NCBI GenBank assembly: GCA_018335895.1
Contig: JAGXQU010000191.1
Location: forward strand, 25,239 to 89,238
Source of the DNA: Hyphomicrobiales bacterium
GTDB lineage: Bacteria; Pseudomonadota; Alphaproteobacteria; Rhizobiales; Xanthobacteraceae
DNA length: 64,000 nucleotides
Direction: 5' to 3'
This document shows positions 18,341 through 31,046 of the stretch, in pieces (position 1 is the first letter of the stretch; every line of letters begins with the position of its first letter). The position numbers and the translations under genes are program-made. The notes beneath the pieces are model-generated. The model had not been told where the DNA came from and searched no databases. It worked only from the letters and a program-made list of their open reading frames with translations.

Positions 18341-18520
18341 TGCCTGTCATTTGCGCGAAGCAATTGAATTATAGCGAGAATCCTCGGCCCCTGCGGGGCC
18401 CGATGCTGCACCCGCGTAAGATTACGCTGTGCCGATTTGCACCGTTGCGGTAGCCCTGAATATATGGCGTTCAAAGACCCAAGCCGGGGGCGGCAAACAG
18501 GCGGAAACAAAGGGATAAAG

Positions 18521-19117
18521 ATGCGACTGAAAGCACTTCTACTCGCCGTACTGGCGGCAATGATCCTCGTTCCCGGGGCGATGGCGCAGGACATGCGCGA
18601 CCCCGTGACAGGCCAGTGGATCTCGGGCCGGGGCAGCAATCCGAACGCCGCACCGCCGCGGATGACCGGCATCTTCTCGGTCTTCGGCGGCTCGGCCTCA
18701 ATCGACAGCAAGTACGCGCCGGGCAGCATCGTCATCATGACGAAGAAGAAGAAGCTCTATTATGTGACGGGTCCGGGTTCCGCGCTCGAATACAACATCG
18801 GCATCGGCCGCGCAGGCTTCACCTGGTCGGGTGTACACAAGGTCTCGGCAAAGAAGGAATGGCCGACCTGGACCCCGCCCGCACAGATGCACGCCCGGCA
18901 GCGCGGCTTGCCGAAACAGATGAAGGGCGGCGAAGACAATCCGCTCGGCGCGCGCGCGATCTATCTCGGCTCGACGCTCTATCGCATTCACGGCTCAAAC
19001 GATCCGGACTCGATCGGACAGGCGGACTCTTCCGGCTGCTTCCGCATGCACAATTCGGATGTGATCGACCTCTACGAGCGAGTTGCGGTCGGCGCGACGG
19101 TTTACGTCATCAACTGA
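18521..19117 (+). CDS. L,D-transpeptidase (YkuD domain), exported
   Basis: Signal MRLKALLLAVLAAMILVPGAMAQ; IHGSNDPDSIGQADSSGCFRMHNSDVIDLYERV catalytic HxG...SxGCxR. Confidence 0.92.
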   Translation: MRLKALLLAVLAAMILVPGAMAQDMRDPVTGQWISGRGSNPNAAPPRMTGIFSVFGGSASIDSKYAPGSIVIMTKKKKLYYVTGPGSALEYNIGIGRAGFTWSGVHKVSAKKEWPTWTPPAQMHARQRGLPKQMKGGEDNPLGARAIYLGSTLYRIHGSNDPDSIGQADSSGCFRMHNSDVIDLYERVAVGATVYVIN

Positions 19118-19141
19118 TCGAGCGACGAAATCAAAAAAAGC

Positions 19142-19170
19142 AAAGGGCCGGTTCTCCGGCCCTTTTTCTT
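19142..19170 (+). terminator. rho-independent terminator
   Basis: aaagggccggttctccggccctttttctt hairpin with T tract after the L,D-transpeptidase stop. Confidence 0.85.
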
Positions 19171-19185
19171 TAGTGCGCATGTTCT

Positions 19186-19578
19186 TTAGTGCACATGCCT
19201 GCGCGGCGTACCCGGATCGCGCGAAAGTCCCTTCGCAGAGAGCTCGTCGAGATAGCGCTGAAAGCGGGCTTCCTTCTCGCGGCCGAGTTCATGCAAATAC
19301 GGCCAAGAATAGATTCCGGTCGAGTGCATGTCGTCGAACACCAGACGAACCGCATAATTCCCGACGGGTTGAACCTCGAGGATCATTACGTTTCGCTTGC
19401 CCGGAACGGTCTTACGCTCATCCGGGCTGTGTCCCTGCACTTCCGCGCTTGGGCTTTCGACCCGCAGGTACTCGGCAGGCAGCGTAAACCGGGTGCCGTC
19501 CTCGAAGGCGACCTCCATCGCGCTGCGATTACTCAAGACCCGAATCTCGGTCGGCCAGGGAGCATTCTCTTCCGCCAT
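19186..19578 (-). CDS. DUF971 / gamma-butyrobetaine hydroxylase-like N-terminal domain protein
   Basis: [42 protein letters not shown]...[27 protein letters not shown]. Confidence 0.88.
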   Translation of the reverse strand: MAEENAPWPTEIRVLSNRSAMEVAFEDGTRFTLPAEYLRVESPSAEVQGHSPDERKTVPGKRNVMILEVQPVGNYAVRLVFDDMHSTGIYSWPYLHELGREKEARFQRYLDELSAKGLSRDPGTPRRHVH

Positions 19579-19731
19579 TTCATCCTCCTGCCGGGAAATT
19601 ACCGACACGCACCTGCGCCGGACAAGCCATGCGGCACCGCCGCTTTACCTGCCCGACTTTCTTGGCCAAAGTCCTATTATATCGGCGCGAAAGACCCAAA
19701 ATGGGCGAGAACAGGCCAGAATAGACGCCAG

Positions 19732-20769
19732 ATGAATGAAATTCGTCCGATTCCCGGTAGTACCGCGGCCTCACCGGCCCTCGTCGACCCGTTCGGCCGG
19801 TCGATCAGCTATTTGCGCGTTTCGGTCACCGACCGCTGCGACTTCCGCTGCGTCTATTGCATGTCCGAGCACATGACCTTTCTGCCTAAGCCGGACCTTC
19901 TGACGCTCGAAGAACTCGACCGCCTCTGCACGGCCTTCGTTTCCCGGGGCGTCGAGAAGCTGCGGATCACCGGTGGCGAGCCCTTGGTGCGGCGGGATAT
20001 CATGACGCTGTTCCGTTCGCTCTCGCGGCATCTCGATAGCGGAACACTCAAGGAGCTGACCGTCACGACCAACGGCTCGCAGCTCACGCGTTTCGCAAGG
20101 GAACTCGCGAGCTACGGCGTCAAGCGCATCAACGTCTCGCTCGACACGCTCGATCCGGAGAAATTCAAGGCGCTCACGCGCTGGGGCGATCTCTCAAAGG
20201 TCCTTGCCGGCATCGACGCCGCGCAGGAAGCCGGCATTCATATCAAGATCAATGCGGTCGCGCTGAAAGACGACAATGAGCATGAGATCGCATCGCTGAT
20301 GGAATGGGCGCACGGCCGCGGCATGGACCTCGCGCTGATCGAAGTCATGCCGCTCGGCGACGTCGGCACCGAGCGCGTGGATCAGTATCTGCCGCTTTCG
20401 CTCGTGCGCGCGCGGCTCGCGGAAAAATACACGCTCGAAGACATCGACTTCCGCACCGGCGGCCCGGCCCGCTACGTGAGCGTGCAGGAAACCGGCGGCA
20501 AGCTCGGCTTCATCACGCCGCTCACGCACAATTTCTGCGAGGGCTGCAACCGCGTACGCCTCACCTGCACCGGCACGCTCTATATGTGCCTCGGGCAGGA
20601 AGACGCCGCCGACCTGCGCGGCCCCATGCGCGCGTCCGCGTCGAACGATCTGCTCTACACCGCCATGGACGAAGCGATCGCGCGTAAGCCCAAAGGCCAC
20701 GACTTCGTCATCGACCGCCGCACCAAGCAGCCCGCGGTCGGACGGCATATGAGTCTGACCGGCGGCTGA
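19732..20769 (+). CDS. moaA: GTP 3',8-cyclase MoaA
   Basis: [21 protein letters not shown] radical-SAM motif; [43 protein letters not shown]-terminal cluster. Confidence 0.96.
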   Translation: MNEIRPIPGSTAASPALVDPFGRSISYLRVSVTDRCDFRCVYCMSEHMTFLPKPDLLTLEELDRLCTAFVSRGVEKLRITGGEPLVRRDIMTLFRSLSRHLDSGTLKELTVTTNGSQLTRFARELASYGVKRINVSLDTLDPEKFKALTRWGDLSKVLAGIDAAQEAGIHIKINAVALKDDNEHEIASLMEWAHGRGMDLALIEVMPLGDVGTERVDQYLPLSLVRARLAEKYTLEDIDFRTGGPARYVSVQETGGKLGFITPLTHNFCEGCNRVRLTCTGTLYMCLGQEDAADLRGPMRASASNDLLYTAMDEAIARKPKGHDFVIDRRTKQPAVGRHMSLTGG

Positions 20770-20795
20770 CGCCGGTTTTCGCAAAGTTTCCACCG

Positions 20796-21746
20796 GTGTC
20801 ATTCAATCCCGCCGCAGGAGCGCTGTCTGCCAATCTGCGTAGCATCTTCTTCATGATGCTCGCGTCGGCATCGTTCGCGTCGAACGATATCTGCACCAAG
20901 ATCGCAGTCCGGTTTCTGCCTGCGCCGGAGATCATCGTCATCCGGGGCGCAACTGCGTTCGTCTTTGCGTTCGCGCTCGTCTGTTTTCTCTACGGCGTCT
21001 CGCAGTTGAAGAAGCTTGCGAACAGGAACGTCATCTGGCGCAGCGTGTTCGAGGGCTCGGTCGGCCCGATGATCATCACCTGCTACGCATTCCTGCCGCT
21101 CGCCACTGTGACCGCAGTGATGCAGGTGGGGCCGTTCCTCGGGATGATCGCCGGAATCTATCTTTTCAGAGAGTCCGTCGGCTGGCGGCGCTGGTGCGCG
21201 GCGCTCATCGCATTCCTTGGCGTACTCTTGATCGTGAAGCCCGGCGCGGAGGCATTTCAACCGGTTGCACTCGTGGTCATTCTCATCGCCGCCGTGGGCG
21301 TCGGCAGGGATATTCAGTCGCGGCGGATCGGAAACGCTGCACCGCCCTTCGTCGTTTCGCTCGCCACTTCGCTTTCGGGAACGGCGATCGCGCTCCTCCT
21401 CACGCCGCTGATGCAGCCGCTCGGAATCAGAGCCTGGGGACCCTGGATCTGGCCCGATCTCGTTACGTTCGGATTGTGCTGTCTGGCCGGATTTCTCATG
21501 GTGCTCGCCAACACCTTCTCGTTTCTCGCCTTCCGCTCCGGCGACATGTCGGTTGTGGCGCCGTTCCGGTATTTCTATCTTTTCTTCGCGGTGATCGGCG
21601 GGATCGTCGTCTTTCTGGAAATCCCGGATCTGCTTTCGCTTGTTGGGATGGCGCTCATCGTCGCAGCCGGAATTTATCTCTTGCATCGCGAGCGGCTGCG
21701 CGCCGGGCGCAAATTGACCGCAACGACACCGGCGGAAGGATCATGA
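20796..21746 (+). CDS. EamA/DMT family transporter
   Basis: ~10 TM, two EamA repeats (FFMMLASASFASNDICTKIAVRFLP...; PFRYFYLFFAVIGGIVVF). Confidence 0.85.
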   Translation: MSFNPAAGALSANLRSIFFMMLASASFASNDICTKIAVRFLPAPEIIVIRGATAFVFAFALVCFLYGVSQLKKLANRNVIWRSVFEGSVGPMIITCYAFLPLATVTAVMQVGPFLGMIAGIYLFRESVGWRRWCAALIAFLGVLLIVKPGAEAFQPVALVVILIAAVGVGRDIQSRRIGNAAPPFVVSLATSLSGTAIALLLTPLMQPLGIRAWGPWIWPDLVTFGLCCLAGFLMVLANTFSFLAFRSGDMSVVAPFRYFYLFFAVIGGIVVFLEIPDLLSLVGMALIVAAGIYLLHRERLRAGRKLTATTPAEGS

Positions 21747-22609
21747 CAGACACCCGCGCCGCCAATCGCCGTGGCATGATCTTCATGGTGCTTGCGATGG
21801 CGCTGTTTGCCGCAAACGACGCGGGCACGAAATTCGCGGTCAGGACGATTCCGGTTTCCGAGGTTCTCGTCATTCGGGGCGGGCTGGCGCTGATCTTTCT
21901 CGCGATGATCCTTTGGTGGCGGGGTGAACTGCGCGACGCCCCCAAAGTTCTGGACTGGCAGGTAAGCCTTCGTGGGCTGGCGGAAGCGGCGACGGGCGTG
22001 CTGCTGATCTCCGCGCTTGCGCTGATCCCGCTCGGCAACGTGATTACGATCATTCAACTCGTGCCGTTCATCATGACGATTATCGGCGCCGCATCGCTCG
22101 GAGAAAAAGTCGGCTGGAGGCGCTGGCTCGCGGTCGGGGCAGGCTTTGCCGGTGTCTTATTCGTGGTGAAACCCGCGACCGGTGCATTCGATGTTGCGTC
22201 CCTGTACGCGCTTGCGGCCACTTTCACGATCCTGCTTCGCGATATGCTCGCGCGCTCGATTGGTGCACGCGTGCCCGCATTCGTTGTCGCGCTCGGCTCG
22301 ATCCTCGCAGGCATCCTGGTCGGAGCGGCGGGCTCGCTGTTCCAGCAATGGCAGGCACCCGATCCACTGACACTTCTCAGTTGTCTTTGCTCGGGCGTCT
22401 GCCTTGTGCTCGCACAATACTTTATCGTGCTTGCCTATCGCGGCACCGAACTTTCCGCGGTAGCGCCGTTCCGGTACTCGATCGTAGTATTTGGCGTGCT
22501 CTACGGCTTTGTCATTTTCAGCGAACTGCCTGATCTGTGGTCTTTCGCAGGCATGGCGCTGATGATCTGTGCCGGCATCTACATGCTGCATCGCGAGGCG
22601 CGGCGCTAG
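21743..22609 (+). CDS. EamA/DMT family transporter (paralog of preceding gene)
   Basis: MIFMVLAMALFAANDAGTKFAVRTIP...; ATGA overlap with the upstream gene; ORF-track start at 21194 overextends. Confidence 0.85.
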   Translation: MTDTRAANRRGMIFMVLAMALFAANDAGTKFAVRTIPVSEVLVIRGGLALIFLAMILWWRGELRDAPKVLDWQVSLRGLAEAATGVLLISALALIPLGNVITIIQLVPFIMTIIGAASLGEKVGWRRWLAVGAGFAGVLFVVKPATGAFDVASLYALAATFTILLRDMLARSIGARVPAFVVALGSILAGILVGAAGSLFQQWQAPDPLTLLSCLCSGVCLVLAQYFIVLAYRGTELSAVAPFRYSIVVFGVLYGFVIFSELPDLWSFAGMALMICAGIYMLHREARR

Positions 22610-22798
22610 CGCGATGCGACAACCGGCAGCAAATAACGGTTCCGTAAAAAGCTAATTTCCGTAATGTTTCCGATGGTTTCCCGCGCATCTAATTGCGCGT
22701 CATTCGTATCGTCCCGCCGCTTGATCGATTAGTCCAAATGTCTATGGTGCCCTCAAGGAAGGGGTTGGCAGGGCTGGAACCGCCCGGAGCCGACCGTA

Positions 22799-23404
22799 GT
22801 GCCCGGGGGGAATAACTTGCGTAGCTTACTCGCAATCAGCCGAGCGATTGACGCCGTCAATACGAAGCTCGGCAAGTACATTGCCTGGCTTCTGGTTCTT
22901 GCCGTCGTCGTGTCCACGACCAACGCAATCGTCAGAAAACTGCTCAACCAGTCATCGAACGCCTGGCTCGAACTACAGTGGTATTTATTTGGCGCGGTGT
23001 TCCTGTTCTGCGCGGCTTGGACGCTGATCGCGAACGAGCACATCCGCATCGACATCGTGAACAACCTGTTCTCCAGACGGGCTCGCAACTGGGTCGATCT
23101 GATCGGACATACGTTTGCGCTTCTGCCGTTCTGCATCATCATGGTGTGGACGTCGGTGCCGTTCTTCCTCACCTCCTACCGGCTCAATGAAACATCCTTC
23201 GCGGCCGGCGGCTTGCCGCAATGGATCGCGAAGGGACTGATCCCGCTCGCATTCACGGTCCTGCTTATCCAGGCCATCTCCGAGATAATCAAACGGATCG
23301 GGGTCATTCGGGGCGAGATACCCGATCCCTACGACGGCCCGCAGGTGCATGCCGCGGAGGCTGAAGCCAAACGGTTGCTTGAGGCGATCGAGAAGAAGTC
23401 CTGA
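22799..23404 (+). CDS. TRAP transporter small permease (DctQ family)
   Basis: VNTKLGKYIAWLLVLAVVVSTTNAIVRKLLNQSSNAWLELQWYLFGAVFLFCAAWTLIANEHIRIDIV; DctQ pattern next to DctM. Confidence 0.88.
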   Translation: MPGGNNLRSLLAISRAIDAVNTKLGKYIAWLLVLAVVVSTTNAIVRKLLNQSSNAWLELQWYLFGAVFLFCAAWTLIANEHIRIDIVNNLFSRRARNWVDLIGHTFALLPFCIIMVWTSVPFFLTSYRLNETSFAAGGLPQWIAKGLIPLAFTVLLIQAISEIIKRIGVIRGEIPDPYDGPQVHAAEAEAKRLLEAIEKKS

Positions 23405-23431
23405 GTCAGCGCGCGTCCGGAGCATAATCAG

Positions 23432-25501
23432 ATGATCGCCTTTATCATTCACAACATGGCGCCGATCATGTTCGCCACGCTGGTCGTGTGCCTGCTGATC
23501 GGCTACCCGGCAGCCTTCACGCTCGCCGCCGTTGGCCTCGTGTTCGGTGTCGTCGGCATCGAACTGGGGCTGTTCGCGCCCAACTTCCTGCAAGCGATGC
23601 CCGAGCGCGTCTACGGCACGATGAACAACGACACGCTGCTCGCAATTCCATTCTTTACGTTCATGGGACTGATCCTCGAACGAAGCGGCATGGCGGAAGA
23701 CCTGCTCGATACCATCGGACAGGTGTTCGGCCCGATCCGGGGCGGTCTCGCCTATGCGGTGATCTTCGTCGGCGCGCTGCTTGCAGCCACCACCGGCGTC
23801 GTCGCGGCTTCCGTCATCTCGATGGGCCTGATTTCGCTGCCAATCATGCTGCGTTACGGCTACGACCGCCGTCTAGCCACCGGCGTCATCGCGGCGTCCG
23901 GCACGCTCGCACAGATCATTCCGCCGTCTCTCGTGCTGATTGTCATGGCCGACCAACTCGGCCGCTCGGTCGGCGACATGTATGAAGGCGCCTTCGTGCC
24001 AGGGCTGGTCCTCTCAGCGCTCTATGCCGGCTACGTTTTCATGGTCGCGATGATCTATCCGAACCGCGCCCCGGGACTTCCGCCGGAAGCGCAGACGCTG
24101 AAAGAAGACGGCAACAACCGTCCCTTGCGCACGCTGACAAACCTGGCCGGCGTAGTTGCGGCCATTCCGCTCCTCGTCTTCGTGCTAACCAGCGCCATCC
24201 TGAGCGTCATTTTCCTCACGATTTCCGGACTGATCGGGGTCGATGTCGGCGAGGCGCTGAAGGTGCCGCAGATCGTTCGCGATTATGGCATCGAAGTGGT
24301 GGGAGCGCTGTTCGGCATCTACGCACTCTATCTCGGCGTGCGCTCACGAGACTTCGCATCGCGCCCCCACGCCAATCTGACTTTGCTCGTTCTCGTCAGC
24401 GCCCTCGTCGGCATCATGGTCATGCGGTTTACGACCTATCGCGGCGCGGACTTCGTCGTGCTGACCATGTTCATCGCGATCATCTTTGCGTTCCTGGTAT
24501 CGGTCGGCGACCGCCATCGCGGCTTCGCCGGCGTGGTTGGCGCGATCTTCGCAATGGGAGTGGCGTCCTACGTCTACGTTTACCACCCGCTGCCCATCGC
24601 AACCGGCATGCTTGCCACGTTCGAGCCGTTGTTCCGCTTGCTAGCCGCCGTTGCCGCCGGTGCGATCAGCTACTTCGCTATTGCTCTGGTATTGGGCGCG
24701 GTACCATTGTTGCGCGAGCCGCTCCTGTCTGAGATGTCCCGCCAGGTGACAGCCGTGATGGTGCCGCCGCTCGCGCTGATCTTTCTCGTGCTCGGCACGA
24801 TCTTCATCGGCCTTGCGACACCGACCGAAGGCGGCGCGATGGGTGCCGCTGGCGCCGTTATTCTCGCCATCATGAAGCGCAGGCTGAACTTCTCGCTGGT
24901 CAAGCAGGCGACTGAGTCCACCGCGAAGCTTTCAGCGTTCGTCCTCTTCATCCTGATCGGTGCCCGCGTGTTCTCGCTCACCTTCTACGGCGTCGATGGT
25001 CACAAGTGGGTCGAGGAATTGCTGGTATCGCTGCCTGGCGGACAGATCGGCTTCCTGCTCTTCGTCAACGCGATGGTCTTCATCCTCGCGTTCTTCCTCG
25101 ACTTCTTCGAACTCGCGTTCATCATCGTGCCGCTGCTCGCGCCTGCGGCCGAGCGCATCGGCATCGACCTGATCTGGTTCGGCGTGATCCTCGGCGTGAA
25201 CATGCAGACCTCGTTCATGCACCCGCCGTTCGGATTCGCGTTGTTCTACCTGCGCTCCGTGGCGCCGAAGGAGTCTTACGTCGATCGCGTAAGCGGGCAG
25301 CTAACCGCCGGCATCACCACCGGCCAGATTTACTGGGGCGCAGTACCCTTCGTCGTCATCCAGGTCATCATGGTCATACTGGTGATCGCGTTCCCGCAGA
25401 TGGTCCTGCATTACAAGGGCGTCGGAACCGGCGTCGATCCGAGCAAGGTCAAGATCGAAATCCAGTTGCCCGACGAGCCGCTGGGACCACCCAAGTTCTG
25501 A
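23432..25501 (+). CDS. TRAP transporter large permease (DctM family) with long central insertion
   Basis: AIPFFTFMGLILERSGMAEDLL; GSTGV-like ATTGVVAASVISMGLISLPIML; IPPSLVLIVMADQLG; C-terminal MHPPFGFALFYLRSVAP; 689 aa. Confidence 0.92.
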   Translation: MIAFIIHNMAPIMFATLVVCLLIGYPAAFTLAAVGLVFGVVGIELGLFAPNFLQAMPERVYGTMNNDTLLAIPFFTFMGLILERSGMAEDLLDTIGQVFGPIRGGLAYAVIFVGALLAATTGVVAASVISMGLISLPIMLRYGYDRRLATGVIAASGTLAQIIPPSLVLIVMADQLGRSVGDMYEGAFVPGLVLSALYAGYVFMVAMIYPNRAPGLPPEAQTLKEDGNNRPLRTLTNLAGVVAAIPLLVFVLTSAILSVIFLTISGLIGVDVGEALKVPQIVRDYGIEVVGALFGIYALYLGVRSRDFASRPHANLTLLVLVSALVGIMVMRFTTYRGADFVVLTMFIAIIFAFLVSVGDRHRGFAGVVGAIFAMGVASYVYVYHPLPIATGMLATFEPLFRLLAAVAAGAISYFAIALVLGAVPLLREPLLSEMSRQVTAVMVPPLALIFLVLGTIFIGLATPTEGGAMGAAGAVILAIMKRRLNFSLVKQATESTAKLSAFVLFILIGARVFSLTFYGVDGHKWVEELLVSLPGGQIGFLLFVNAMVFILAFFLDFFELAFIIVPLLAPAAERIGIDLIWFGVILGVNMQTSFMHPPFGFALFYLRSVAPKESYVDRVSGQLTAGITTGQIYWGAVPFVVIQVIMVILVIAFPQMVLHYKGVGTGVDPSKVKIEIQLPDEPLGPPKF

Positions 25502-25510
25502 CAGGACAAT

Positions 25511-25546
25511 AAAAAAAACCCCGGAGCCAAGCTCCGGGGTTTTTCT
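25511..25546. terminator. bidirectional rho-independent terminator between convergent genes
   Basis: aaaaaaaaccccggagccaagctccggggtttttc: 9-bp stem with A and T tracts. Confidence 0.9.
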
Positions 25547-25565
25547 TCTGTTGTATCCGCGTGGA

Positions 25566-26833
<1,268 letters not shown>

Positions 26834-26866
26834 CTTGTTGTATTCGAAGCCTAGTTTCAGGTGAAA

Positions 26867-27967
<1,101 letters not shown>

Positions 27968-28221
27968 CTATCTCCCAGACTTGCGGAAAGCACTGCGCCT
28001 CCCGCTTGGCGAAATCGCGTAGCACGCTTTCGTGGGATGAAAGCGGGATTAGCCATGCACGACGGGCAACTCGCGATGTTGAGCCATGCCCTGCAGCACA
28101 ACCACGTCGCAGCGAAAGTCGATTAAAGTCTGAGCAGAATTTCTCGTGTGGCGAGGCGGACGCAATCTAGCTGCGGCAATCCGTGCACGTTACGTTGCGG
28201 CATTCGTCGCGCGCGTCGAGA

Positions 28222-29349
28222 TCACGATTCGATGACGATCTTCGGCGCGGCGCGCTTGCCCGCCGATCCTTCGAGCGTTGCCCGCACCTTGGCTGCGATG
28301 TCCTTATAGATTTTCGCGTAAGAGCCGTCCGGCTCGCTCGCGACGATCGGCTTGCCGGAGTCGGACATTTCGCGGATTTTGAGTTCGAGCGGAATCTCGC
28401 CGAGAAACGGAACGCTCCAGCGGTCCGCTTCGCGCCTCGCGCCGCCGTGGCTGAAGATATCCGAGCGCTCACCGCAATGCGGGCAAAGGAAGTAGCTCAT
28501 GTTCTCGATGAGACCGAGCACGGGAACGTCCACGCGCTTGAACATCGCGATGCCGCGCCGCGCGTCGATCAGGGCGAGATCCTGGGGCGTCGAAACGATG
28601 ACCGCGCCGGCGAGCGGCACCTGCTGCGCAAGCGTGAGCTGCGCGTCACCGGTGCCTGGCGGCATATCGACGACGATGACGTCGAGCGGTGCCCAGTCCA
28701 CCTCGCGAAGCATCTGCGTGATCGCGGATTGCACCATCGGGCCGCGCCAGATCATCGGCGTGTCCTCGTCGATGAGAAACCCGATCGACATGACCTTGAG
28801 CCCATAGGCTTCCATCGGCTTCAGCGTGCGGCCACCGAGCAGTTCGGGCTTGCCCTTGAGGGCGAGCAGGCGCGGCATCGAAGGACCGTAGATGTCCGCG
28901 TCGAGCACGCCGACCTTCAGACCGAGCGATTGCAGGCCGAGCGCAAGATTGACTGCCGTTGTCGATTTGCCGACGCCGCCCTTGCCCGAAGCGACGGCGA
29001 TAATTGCCTTCACACCGGGAACGCCCGGCGCGGCCTTGGCTGCCGGCTGACTGCCTGGACCGCCCTGCGATGCCGCCTGCGGCGCGGCAGAGGGAGAGCC
29101 CGGTCTCTTCTCAGCCGTCAGGGCGATCAACACCGAAGCGACGCCCGGCGTCGCCTTGATGACCTCTTCGGCCTGCCTGCGCACGCTTTCCCAAGCCTGC
29201 GCTTCGGCGGCATCCACCGTCAGCGAGCAGAAGACTTTTCCGCCGGTTACGACGATGCCGGACAGCTTGCCGGACGTGACGATATCCTTGCCGTCGGGGC
29301 CCTTAACGGATTTGAGCGCTTCGGTGATGGTAGCGGAGGTGGCGGTCAT
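28222..29349 (-). CDS. Mrp/NBP35/ApbC family Fe-S carrier P-loop ATPase
   Basis: IIAVASGKGGVGKSTTAVNLAL; GLKVGVLDADIYGPSMPRLL; VDMPPGTGDAQLTLAQ; CPHCG; ORF-track start overextended. Confidence 0.94.
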   Translation of the reverse strand: MTATSATITEALKSVKGPDGKDIVTSGKLSGIVVTGGKVFCSLTVDAAEAQAWESVRRQAEEVIKATPGVASVLIALTAEKRPGSPSAAPQAASQGGPGSQPAAKAAPGVPGVKAIIAVASGKGGVGKSTTAVNLALGLQSLGLKVGVLDADIYGPSMPRLLALKGKPELLGGRTLKPMEAYGLKVMSIGFLIDEDTPMIWRGPMVQSAITQMLREVDWAPLDVIVVDMPPGTGDAQLTLAQQVPLAGAVIVSTPQDLALIDARRGIAMFKRVDVPVLGLIENMSYFLCPHCGERSDIFSHGGARREADRWSVPFLGEIPLELKIREMSDSGKPIVASEPDGSYAKIYKDIAAKVRATLEGSAGKRAAPKIVIES

Positions 29350-29403
29350 TCTTCTTTTCTCCCACCCTAGGAATAGCACTTCCGGCGGAAATATTCCTCG
29401 CGG

Positions 29404-30192
29404 CTATTCGCCCTGAAAGCGCGGCAGGCGCTTTTCGCGGAAGGCCATCACGCCTTCGACGAAATCGCGGGAGCTGCCCGCGTCGCGCTGGCTGTCCCGT
29501 TCGAGATCGAGCTGGGCGGAAAGATCGTTCGCCCCGCTCGCCATCAGGGCGTGCTTTGCGAGCCGGTACGCGAGCGTCGGACCCGCTGCAAGGATCGCCG
29601 CATGCTTCGAAACTTCCGCAGCGAAGATGTCGTCATCGAAAATCTTCCAGGCGATGCCCATGCGCTCGCAGTCTTCCGCTGGGATCCGGTCGGCGAACAG
29701 ACACATGGCCAGCGCCCGCTTGAGCCCAACGAGCCGCGGCAGAAACCAGGTGCCGCCTGCGTCCGGCACCAGCCCGATCCGCGCGAACGCCTGCTGCAAG
29801 TAGGCGGAACGGGCCATCAGAACGATATCGCATGCCAGCGCGATATTCGCGCCCGCGCCGGCGGCGGGACCGTTCACGGCGGCTATGGTCGGAATCGGAA
29901 ACGCAGCCAGCCTGCGAACGAGCGGATTATAGTTCGCATCAAGCGACGCACCGAGATCGAGCTTTCCGGATTCCGCGATATTGCGCTCGGTCAGGTCCTG
30001 CCCGGAACAGAAGGCGCGTCCTTCGCCGGTGAGAACGAGACAGCGCACATTCTTGTCAGCTTCGATCTTGTCGAGCGCATCGCGCAACTCCGGGTGCGTC
30101 GCAGCGCCGATTGCGTTAAGCCGCTCTGGCCGCGCGAGTGACAAGGTCGCGACCGAGCCCGCGATATCAAGCTTGATGTGCTCGTACTTCAT
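29404..30192 (-). CDS. enoyl-CoA hydratase/isomerase family protein
   Basis: RNIAESG...GEGRAFCSGQDL, AAVNGPAAGAGANIALACDIVLMA, GLVPDAGGTWFLPRLVG. Confidence 0.92.
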   Translation of the reverse strand: MKYEHIKLDIAGSVATLSLARPERLNAIGAATHPELRDALDKIEADKNVRCLVLTGEGRAFCSGQDLTERNIAESGKLDLGASLDANYNPLVRRLAAFPIPTIAAVNGPAAGAGANIALACDIVLMARSAYLQQAFARIGLVPDAGGTWFLPRLVGLKRALAMCLFADRIPAEDCERMGIAWKIFDDDIFAAEVSKHAAILAAGPTLAYRLAKHALMASGANDLSAQLDLERDSQRDAGSSRDFVEGVMAFREKRLPRFQGE

Positions 30193-30195
30193 AGG

Positions 30196-30807
30196 TCACG
30201 CCTTTGCGCTTGGGCGGGCCGACACGGCAGCGTGCCAGCGCGAGAGATTCTTCATCTCCGGTGTAACGGAAAGCTTGATCACGCGCATGAAATCGATGGT
30301 GCAAAGCGCGTTGATATCCGCAACCGTAAACCGGTTGCCGGCGACAAATTCACGCTTGCCCAGTTCGGTTTCGAGGAAACTCAGGAAGTCCACCGCCTGA
30401 TCGCGGCAGACGGCACCCCACTCGGCTACCTGCACTTTCTCGCGCTGCGCCATGCCGGGGCTTGTGTGCCGGAAGGATTGAGATACCGGCCCGTAGAAAT
30501 GCAATTCGAGCCGCCGATTCCACATTTCGACCAGCGCGCTCTCGAGCGCATCCCGCCCGAACAGGTTCGGTTCCGGGTGAAGCTTCTCAAAATAAAGACA
30601 GATCGCCATCGACTCCGAGATCACCGTCCCGTCGTCGAGAACCAGAACCGGGACCCGCTGCATCGGATTGAGAGCTGTAAATTCGTTGCTGCGTTGCTCA
30701 AGTGTACCGAGATCGACCTGCTGCTTCGGGACATCGATGCCCTTCTCCGCAAGGAAAATGCGCACGCGGCGCGGGTTGGGCGCGCGGCCCATGTCATAGA
30801 GTTTCAT
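30196..30807 (-). CDS. glutathione S-transferase family protein
   Basis: MKLYDMGRAPNPRRVRIFLAEKGIDV...QRVPVLVLDDGTVISESMAICLYFE. Confidence 0.92.
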   Translation of the reverse strand: MKLYDMGRAPNPRRVRIFLAEKGIDVPKQQVDLGTLEQRSNEFTALNPMQRVPVLVLDDGTVISESMAICLYFEKLHPEPNLFGRDALESALVEMWNRRLELHFYGPVSQSFRHTSPGMAQREKVQVAEWGAVCRDQAVDFLSFLETELGKREFVAGNRFTVADINALCTIDFMRVIKLSVTPEMKNLSRWHAAVSARPSAKA

Positions 30808-31046
30808 CTGGCATTGCCTCCGTGCGCTATCGGACCATGTGCGGCGGAACCTATCAAGCTCCCGAAAAGACTAAGCTATTCGCGCCCGTGCGCCCGGATT
30901 CACGAATCATTAACCATAAGAATCAGCCCGGCATTAACCACTCGCGCGCGATGCTGACGGCAGCTGGCGCGAAGGGACTCGCGGCCGGCTTGCGCTTCGC
31001 ATGGAGCGCGGGGTGAACGACGGGCGATCGGGAACGGTATTGCGTA

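Noticed and set aside
28183-29370. 395-aa plus-strand ORF opposite the Mrp ATPase
   Set aside because: Antisense shadow ORF of a conserved gene; composition is Arg/His/Asp-biased and no motif is seen.
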